A stretch of DNA of 64,000 bases from Ligilactobacillus ruminis DSM 20403 = NBRC 102161 (GTDB taxonomy: Bacteria > Bacillota > Bacilli > Lactobacillales > Lactobacillaceae): contig NZ_FOPI01000004.1 of assembly GCF_900113455.1 (NCBI RefSeq), positions 26,150 through 90,149 of the forward strand, given 5' to 3'. The notes beneath the pieces are model-generated. The model did no database searches, was not told the origin of the DNA, and saw nothing but the letters and a program-made list of their open reading frames with translations. Both the position numbers and the translations under genes were made by a program. The first letter of the stretch is position 1, and each line of letters begins with the position of its first letter. Below are positions 58,623-64,000 of the stretch, in pieces.

Positions 58623-59402
58623 ATGGATTCAGAAGAAACAAAACGCCCGATTGGAATTTTTGATTCCGGAATGGGAGGCCTGACGGTTTTGCGCGAATGC
58701 GTAAAAATCATGGGAAACGAAGACTACATTTTTTATGGTGACTCATTCAATGCTCCGTACGGTATCAAAAGCACGGAGCAGGTGTATCGGCTGAGCAAAA
58801 AAATAGTTCAGCTTTTCTTGAAAAAAAACGTCAAAGCGATCGTAATTGCTTGCAATACGGCAACGAGCGCTTCAGCCTCAAGACTCAGAAAAGAGTATCC
58901 GGAACTGCCGATCATCGGACTTGAACCGGCATTAAAACCAGCTGTTTTGCATAAAAAGAACTCGACGGTTCTCGTCATGGCAACCCCGCTGACGTTAAAA
59001 GAAAAGAAATTTGAAAATCTGATGAATCGGTTTGAAGACCAGGCCAAAATCATCAAGCTCCCTGCGCCTGATTTGGTCGAGTTTGTCGAACGCGGCGAAA
59101 TCGACACGCCAGAACTCAAAAAATATCTTCGCTCGATTTTGAATCCGTATCTCGGAAACATCGATGCGGTCGTTTTGGGGTGCACGCATTTCCCGTTTGC
59201 CAAAAGAGCGATCCAGCAAATCGTCGGAAACGACGTTTATGTCGTTGACGGCGGTGCCGGTGCAGCAAGGGAATTGAGACGTCTGCTTGAGGACAAAAAC
59301 GAGTGTCGGAAAGAGAATCGAATCGGAAAAATCGAATTTTTAAACAGCAATCCCGATCCGCAAGAAATTGAACTTTCAAAGAAACTTTTTGAATTGGATT
59401 AG
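58623..59402 (+). CDS. murI: Glutamate racemase
   Basis: 259 residues. IGIFDSGMGGLTVLRE, the first catalytic cysteine in VIACNTATSAS (C77) and the second in VLGCTHFPF (C187). Supplies D-glutamate for peptidoglycan. AAAGGAAG precedes the ATG; 20 bases after the lipoprotein gene, so it may share its transcript. Confidence 0.96.
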   Translation: MDSEETKRPIGIFDSGMGGLTVLRECVKIMGNEDYIFYGDSFNAPYGIKSTEQVYRLSKKIVQLFLKKNVKAIVIACNTATSASASRLRKEYPELPIIGLEPALKPAVLHKKNSTVLVMATPLTLKEKKFENLMNRFEDQAKIIKLPAPDLVEFVERGEIDTPELKKYLRSILNPYLGNIDAVVLGCTHFPFAKRAIQQIVGNDVYVVDGGAGAARELRRLLEDKNECRKENRIGKIEFLNSNPDPQEIELSKKLFELD

Positions 59403-59414
59403 AGGTTGAAAGTT

Positions 59415-59936
59415 ATGAAATACGTCAGACAGGCAACTCTTGGTGATTTATCTGAAATCAGCGCAATTTTTGAAGATGCAAAAAAAGTTTTGTCAAACGA
59501 CGGTTCTTCGCAATGGCAAAACGGTTCGCCGTCGATTGAAAATTTTAAAAAAGATATTGAAGACGGATGCTGCTATGTTTTGATCGTCGATGAAGAAGTC
59601 GCAGGAATGGCATCATTGATTGAAGGACCTGACAAAAATTATCAGCGAATCGATTCCGGAGAATGGAAAAACAGGTCTGATGATTATATTGCGATTCATC
59701 GTGTGGCCATCTCCAGCAAGTATCAAGGACTGCATCTGAACGATACGTTTTTTGCTTGTTTGCTGACGGTCATCGAAACCAAAGGCTTCAAGCACGTCAG
59801 AATCGATACTCATCCTAAAAATCAGCGTTTGCAGCATATCGCTGATAAATTCGGGTTCGAATATCGCGGCATAATTCATATTGAAGATGAGACAGTTGAT
59901 CCTGAAAGAAAGGCATACGAATTGGAACTTGGTTAA
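59415..59936 (+). CDS. GNAT-family N-acetyltransferase
   Basis: 173 residues with the GNAT core: VRQATLGDLSEISAIFEDAK at the N-terminus and the acetyl-CoA loop VAISSKYQGLHLNDTFFACL near 95-115, then IDTHPKNQRLQHIADKFGF. Here the loop reads KYQGLHL, replacing the usual QxxGxG/A. The substrate is unknown. ATG 59415 follows GAGG; TTG 59406 is an alternative. Confidence 0.85.
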   Translation: MKYVRQATLGDLSEISAIFEDAKKVLSNDGSSQWQNGSPSIENFKKDIEDGCCYVLIVDEEVAGMASLIEGPDKNYQRIDSGEWKNRSDDYIAIHRVAISSKYQGLHLNDTFFACLLTVIETKGFKHVRIDTHPKNQRLQHIADKFGFEYRGIIHIEDETVDPERKAYELELG

Positions 59937-59955
59937 TTGATAAAAGAGGGACAAA

Positions 59956-60648
59956 ATGAAGAAAAAATACGATACGCTGCTTTTTGACGTTGACGACACT
60001 CTGCTTGATTTCGGTGCGGCTGAAACGCAGGCATTGGGAAAATTGTTCAATGATCTTGGCATTGAGCTCGATGCTGAAATCGAGGCAAGCTATAAATCGT
60101 ACAACCAGAGTCTTTGGAAAAAACTCGAAGTTGGATCGATTACGCGCAAACAGCTGCTTGCTACGCGTTTCCCGACTTTTTTCAAGAAGTACTTCTCACT
60201 TGACGTTGATGCGGACGTACTGACTCCGAAGTATATGAACTACCTTTCCATGGGACATGAAGAGGTTTGCGGTGCAAGACAGCTGTTGACGTCATTGAAA
60301 GATTCAGGACACAAGATGTATGTTGTGTCAAACGGCAACCTCGACGTTCAGAATCAGCGCTTGAGAGATTCTGGATTCGGGGACTACTTCGAACGGATAT
60401 TCATCTCAGAGAAGATGGGCGTCAAAAAACCGGATAAGGAATTTTTTGACGTCGTTGAACGAAGCATTGAAGGATTCGTTCCGGAAAAAGCAGTCGTCAT
60501 TGGTGATTCTTTAACATCAGACATCAAAGGGGCAAACAATGCCGGACTTGACAGCGTTTGGTTCAACCCGAACGGGATCAGGAACGAAACGGAAAATAAA
60601 CCAACGTACGAAGTCAAAAATTTGAACGAAATCAACAAGCTTGTTTAA
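59956..60648 (+). CDS. yjjG: YjjG-type HAD nucleotidase
   Basis: A 230-residue HAD phosphatase. The nucleophile motif FDVDDTLLDF (first Asp), the cap region, VVSNGNLDVQNQRL (motif II), the Lys in EKMGVKKPDKEFF, and VIGDSLTSDIKGANNAGLD (motif IV) fit YjjG/YfnB, which dephosphorylates non-canonical pyrimidine nucleotides. GAGGGAC precedes the ATG. Confidence 0.88.
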   Translation: MKKKYDTLLFDVDDTLLDFGAAETQALGKLFNDLGIELDAEIEASYKSYNQSLWKKLEVGSITRKQLLATRFPTFFKKYFSLDVDADVLTPKYMNYLSMGHEEVCGARQLLTSLKDSGHKMYVVSNGNLDVQNQRLRDSGFGDYFERIFISEKMGVKKPDKEFFDVVERSIEGFVPEKAVVIGDSLTSDIKGANNAGLDSVWFNPNGIRNETENKPTYEVKNLNEINKLV

Positions 60649-60792
60649 GAAATCAAGGAAAGTCATTATAGCGATAAAACGCAGTGCGTTTTTTGCGTTT
60701 ATTCTAAAAAAGCTGATGTTCAATTATCTTGGCGAGCGCTTTATTTTGTGCTAAAATTTTGTTGGTATCAATATAAAAGGAGAGTACGAATC

Positions 60793-61590
60793 ATGATTAA
60801 AGCACTTGCCGTAGATATGGACGGAACGTTTTTGAATTCAAAAAAAGACTATAATCGACCGCTTTTTAAGAAGCTCTACGATAAAATGAAAGATTACGGC
60901 ATCAAGTTCATTGTTGCAAGCGGCAATCAATACGTGCAGCTTAAACGCTCATTTCCTGAAATCTGCAATGAGATTTCATACGTTGCCGAAAACGGGAGCT
61001 GCGTCATGGAAGGCGAAAAAATTCTCTTTAAGAAGACTATTTCTCGTGACGACGTGTTGTTCACTGCTTCCGTTTTAGATGAATATGACGATGTCAATTA
61101 TGCCGCCTGCGGATTCAAATCGACTTATTATCTGAATCGGGCTGATGATCATTTTGAAAAGATTATGGATTTTTATTGTCCAGTCAACCAAAGACTCGAT
61201 ACTTTTGAAGAGATGCCAGAAGACGACATATTTAAAATGACGCTTGAATGTCCGGCCGAAAAAACGGCTGAATATCTTGAAATCATGCGGAACAGTCTTG
61301 CGGGAAAACTTGAAGCAACCTCCAGCGGACACGGTTCGATCGATCTGATCATCCCTGGATGCCATAAAGCATACGGCTTAAAGAAACTGCTCAATTACTA
61401 TAAGATCGATGCAAAAGATCTGATGGCTTGCGGTGACGGCGGAAACGATATTGAAATGCTTGCGCTTGCAGGTCACAGCTATGCGATGGCAAACGGTTCG
61501 GACGAAGTCAAAAGAGTTGCCAAATATCAAGCCGCAACAAATGACGAAGACGGTGTTTTGCATGCTTTGGAAAAAGAATTGAATTTATAA
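60793..61590 (+). CDS. Cof-type HAD phosphatase
   Basis: A 265-residue HAD-IIB hydrolase. VDMDGTFLNSKKDY (nucleophile Asp and acid/base Asp), VASGNQYVQLKR (motif II) and MACGDGGNDIEMLALAG (motif IV). Acts on small phosphorylated metabolites such as sugar phosphates or flavin mononucleotide in this family; substrate not determinable. ATG 60793 follows GGAGAG. Confidence 0.9.
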   Translation: MIKALAVDMDGTFLNSKKDYNRPLFKKLYDKMKDYGIKFIVASGNQYVQLKRSFPEICNEISYVAENGSCVMEGEKILFKKTISRDDVLFTASVLDEYDDVNYAACGFKSTYYLNRADDHFEKIMDFYCPVNQRLDTFEEMPEDDIFKMTLECPAEKTAEYLEIMRNSLAGKLEATSSGHGSIDLIIPGCHKAYGLKKLLNYYKIDAKDLMACGDGGNDIEMLALAGHSYAMANGSDEVKRVAKYQAATNDEDGVLHALEKELNL

Positions 61591-61983
61591 GCATCTAAGC
61601 TAAGGATAACTTCAGGCAAGACTTAAGTTTTGCCTTGCAATTATCAACCTGCTTTCAGGAACTGGATTTGACCAAATTGTTTGATACGAAAATACAGGTT
61701 TGTCAATTAATTCGAAAAATGTAAGTCTCGACGGCAGATTCAGCTTGTCTCGAGGCGAAAAAAAGCAAAGTCACAGTCCGTGGGGATAAAAAGCTTTCCT
61801 GACATGGTTTCGACTGAAAAGATGCATGCAACGTATGGCTTTTTGCCTGAACAGCTGGCGCATTCGGCACTGCAAGCTCTAAAAAATTAAATAATTTGTA
61901 AACCCCGGTGCTTTTAATAGTCACGGTTGATAAAACATGCTATGATTAAAGGGTATTCAAGCATAACGGGGGTGTAGTCTGAT
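61591..61983. other. Intergenic stretch with a palindrome and a short coding remnant
   Basis: At 61614-61635 lies a 22-base near-perfect palindrome with no T-run. Plus-strand 61804-61890 reads MVSTEKMHATYGFLPEQLAH and a few more residues to TAA, which looks like the C-terminal end of a lost gene; the family is not recognised. Nothing else seen. Confidence 0.4.
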
Positions 61984-62466
61984 TTGCTAAAAAGAATGAG
62001 GATAAGGCACAAACTTGATAAAAGAGCAGAGCTCGGGGACGTCGTCAGAGATGGCGAAAAGACATACGTCGTAATCAACATCATAAAAGCTCATGTTTTT
62101 GTGGATGCCAACGGTGAAATTTCAGCAATTTATGATTGCTTATGTCAACGGTATCGTTCGGAGAATCTGTCAGAGGAATTTGTGACGACGCAAACCGAGC
62201 TTCCATATGGGAGAGGGGAATGGGATGAAATTGCTGACGTCGGTAATATCATCTATGATACGGAAACCGGCATCTATGTTTCGATTGAACGAATTGCCGG
62301 GATAAGATTTGAAGGCGAGACGATGTACGTCACATACGAATTCTCCCCCGTTCCTGAGTGGAGCGATTATGAGATGGACGAAGCAGTTTTGAAATACAGA
62401 CACCGGTTCATGCACCTTGTGCGTCATGACGAAAAGAGAACTCAGGAACAAAAGCCGTCATATTGA
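61984..62466 (+). CDS. Hypothetical protein, 160 residues
   Basis: No family recognised. Soluble, acidic, beta-rich by pattern (EKTYVVINIIKAHVFVDANG, then GIYVSIERIAGIRFEGE), no signal or membrane segment. Its style recalls the 356-residue protein at 15061, but no alignment stands out. TTG 61984 lies nine bases after GGGGGTG; ATG 61996 is the alternative. Flanked by remnants on both sides. Confidence 0.6.
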   Translation: MLKRMRIRHKLDKRAELGDVVRDGEKTYVVINIIKAHVFVDANGEISAIYDCLCQRYRSENLSEEFVTTQTELPYGRGEWDEIADVGNIIYDTETGIYVSIERIAGIRFEGETMYVTYEFSPVPEWSDYEMDEAVLKYRHRFMHLVRHDEKRTQEQKPSY

Positions 62467-62516
62467 AAAAACGGATTGTTATTTGCAATTGATTGTAAAT
62501 ATAATCCGTTTTTTTT
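62466..62516 (+). terminator. Terminator after the 160-residue ORF
   Basis: AAAAAACGGATT (62466-62477) pairs with AATCCGTTTTTT (62503-62514), wide loop, T-run. It can work in both directions. Confidence 0.75.
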
Positions 62517-62946
62517 CGCATGCTGGACGATTACCTTCAATCCAAAATAGTTTGGCAGTAAACTTGACTGAGAGCTTGGCGCGCTGATTTATCAGGGCAC
62601 TGCATTTGGCAAAATTACTTCCGGTTACGGACACATTGATGAAAATGGGTCTTCTGTCCGTAAACGATCTGCTCGAAAAAAGGCGATTACGAACAAAATG
62701 AGCGAAAAATATCTTGAACGATACAAAAAACATTTCAAAAATCCGGATATCATAAAATATCGGTGGAAACATGAAGAGCTGCCTGCTTGTTATCCAAGAT
62801 TATGGTCGGAAGAAGCATCAATGTGTTGCGGATTTTGATTGTTTTAAGAGTTTTTCGTCAGAAGTGCTTTTGGCTTTGGTCAAAATCGTCTATACTGTAA
62901 TTAAACACATTGATCAAGGAGGGCCATTTTTTATGGCAAATCAAGC
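62517..62946. other. Stretch with a decayed gene and the metallophosphoesterase leader
   Basis: Contains the remnant at 62572-62838 and the short leader ORF at 62933. No other gene or RNA is visible. Confidence 0.45.
62572..62838 (+). pseudogene. C-terminal remnant of an unknown gene
   Basis: A frame of 88 codons between TGA 62569 and TGA 62836. It reads like real protein (ALIYQGTAFGKITSGYGHID, then SEKYLERYKKHFKNPDIIKY, then RWKHEELPACYPRLW), but has no start codon with a ribosome binding site near its beginning. Family not recognised. The strong aromatic and basic content after residue 45 resembles a folded C-terminal domain. Confidence 0.4.
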
Positions 62947-62962
62947 ATGTATCGAAAAATAG
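62933..62962 (+). CDS. Possible leader peptide overlapping the metallophosphoesterase start
   Basis: The strong site AAGGAGGG (62916-62923) is spaced nine bases from ATG 62933, which opens a nine-residue peptide (MANQACIEK) ending at TAG 62960-62962. The ATG of the metallophosphoesterase lies inside it in another frame and lacks its own site. Either translation reinitiates, or a frameshift separated the gene from its start. Confidence 0.4.
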   Translation: MANQACIEK

Positions 62963-63789
62963 CATTAATCTCTGATATTCATGGAAACATGACCGCGTTT
63001 CAGGCAGTTTGTGATGATCTCAAAAAGCAAAAAATAAATGAAGTCTGGTTTTTAGGCGATATGTTCTCACCAGGACCAGGGGCGCTTGAGCAATGGAAAC
63101 TCTTCAAATCGTTGGAGCCTTCCATCTGCGTTCGCGGAAACTGGGACGATCTGTTGGTCAACGGCTATAAAGGGAGGCTTTCGCTTGAAAAACCGAGTCG
63201 CGTTTTCTTTTCTCGGTTGGCCGAATTTATCGGGATGCAGCTTGGTTCGGCAATCATTGATGAAATCGAACATTGGCCTTTGCATCAGCTCATTGACGTC
63301 AATAATCTCAGGTTCAGCTGCGCCCATAATCTGCCGTTCCATAATTTTGGTCAAAATCTTTATCCGACGTCTTCCCAGACAACGTTTGATGAAGTGCTTA
63401 AAGATACCAAAGCAGACGTTGCTCTTTATGCACACGTTCATCATCCACTCATGCGTTATACGACTTCAGAACAACTTGTCATCAACCCGGGATCGGTCGG
63501 AGAACCTTTTTGTGACTGGCCTGGACTTCATGATGACTTGAGAGCTGAATACTGCATTTTAGAGTGCGACGAGCAGGGGATGCCGCAAGTTTTATTCAGA
63601 AAGGTTTCTTACGATCGTCAGCAAGAGATCAAGCGCGCTGAAAAAGCAGGACTTCCATACCTTGATTTGTACTCCGATCAGCTTTATTCAGGCATCGTTC
63701 ATACTCACGATCATGATCTGTTGGAAAAAATCAACGAAGAACGAGGCTATTTGAAGGATGTTCTTAAATATATTGAAAAATTGAAGTGA
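62947..63789 (+). CDS. Calcineurin-like metallophosphoesterase (YfcE/MJ0936-like)
   Basis: A 280-residue phosphoesterase. The metal ligands lie in LISDIHGN, FLGDMFSPGPG, RGNWDD, a histidine in FSCAHNLP and AHVHHP; INPGSVGEPF follows as usual. Likely hydrolyses phosphodiesters or nucleotides; family substrates vary. Start is uncertain because of the overlapping leader peptide. Confidence 0.85.
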   Translation: MYRKIALISDIHGNMTAFQAVCDDLKKQKINEVWFLGDMFSPGPGALEQWKLFKSLEPSICVRGNWDDLLVNGYKGRLSLEKPSRVFFSRLAEFIGMQLGSAIIDEIEHWPLHQLIDVNNLRFSCAHNLPFHNFGQNLYPTSSQTTFDEVLKDTKADVALYAHVHHPLMRYTTSEQLVINPGSVGEPFCDWPGLHDDLRAEYCILECDEQGMPQVLFRKVSYDRQQEIKRAEKAGLPYLDLYSDQLYSGIVHTHDHDLLEKINEERGYLKDVLKYIEKLK

Positions 63790-63814
63790 AGTTTTGATAT
63801 TTTCAAAAAAAATT

Positions 63815-63851
63815 AGGCCTTTTGGTGAATTTTTCAAAAAGGCCTTTTTTT
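63815..63851 (+). terminator. Terminator of the metallophosphoesterase gene
   Basis: AGGCCTTTT pairs with AAAAGGCCT (63815-63823 and 63837-63845), T-run follows. Confidence 0.85.
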
Positions 63852-63892
63852 AGTGTTATGATTTAGACATGAAGAAGGAAGGGAGATTAAAA

Positions 63893-64000
63893 ATGACTGT
63901 TGAAAACACTCAAGCCGTTGATCAATCTGCATATCTGCAAGTTTTGAATCAGGCAAACGCAGGCTCTCAAGCAACGCAGGCGCAGCAGTTTTCAAATACT
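63893..64000 (+). CDS. Start of an unidentified gene, cut by the window edge
   Basis: ATG 63893 after AAGGGAG opens 36 codons (MTVENTQAVDQSAYLQVLNQ and on), rich in Gln, Ala and Ser, without a signal peptide. Too little is present to name a family. Confidence 0.6.
   Translation, partial: MTVENTQAVDQSAYLQVLNQANAGSQATQAQQFSNT

Overview
The window reads as the chromosome of a low-to-mid GC Firmicute of the Lactobacillaceae type. The support is a pyr operon in the order pyrR-B-C-carA-carB-D-F-E with two PyrR-type attenuators (the order known from Lactobacillus plantarum), a mevalonate pathway cluster, a Bacillus/Lactobacillus-type dinG-tseB-aspB-asnS-dnaD-nth block next to divergent pbp1A-recU, a type B RNase P RNA between gpsB and a THUMP methyltransferase gene, and an EbsA-like gene. 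The species cannot be fixed from sequence alone.

1-8264: a tightly packed four-gene operon, starting just after a TCAC tetranucleotide repeat. It holds a type III restriction-modification pair (mod, res), then a ParB-fold-like protein (DGNRR motif) and an SNF2-like helicase. The last three genes overlap, so this looks like one four-component defence module rather than a plain type III system. It is the main candidate for an undescribed system.

8265-16250: a decayed accessory region. It contains an internally deleted IS66-type element, a MATE transporter pseudogene, a fragment duplicating the C-terminus of a 356-residue unknown protein, a small XRE regulator with a consensus promoter and palindromic operator, a NUMOD4/HNH-like protein with a degenerate nuclease core, a broken helicase, an RloB-family pseudogene, a frameshifted MmcQ/YjbR gene, and an intact TnpB with an unusual RuvC centre and no zinc finger. 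Terminators, perfect promoters and a repeated terminator module lie between them.

16253-41805: core genome. yitV-yitW and rsmF; on the minus strand the mevalonate operon mvk-mvaD-pmk-fni; then dinG, tseB, aspB, asnS, dnaD, nth; divergent recU-pbp1A; ypsA, gpsB, rnpB, rlmL/ypsC, a minus-strand RNase H-like gene, ebsA, fhs, lspA and rluD.

41815-51486: the complete de novo UMP pathway in one operon controlled by transcription attenuation. pyrD looks like the 1B type, but no pyrK is present.

51497-64000: an LCP cell-wall ligase, a LysR regulator, Mn-dependent pyrophosphatase, a DeoR regulator, a PatA-type aminotransferase, an unknown membrane protein plus lipoprotein pair, murI, an acetyltransferase, two HAD phosphatases, an unknown 160-residue protein, gene remnants, a metallophosphoesterase, and the first 36 codons of a gene cut by the window edge. 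No tRNA, CRISPR array or replication origin was seen.
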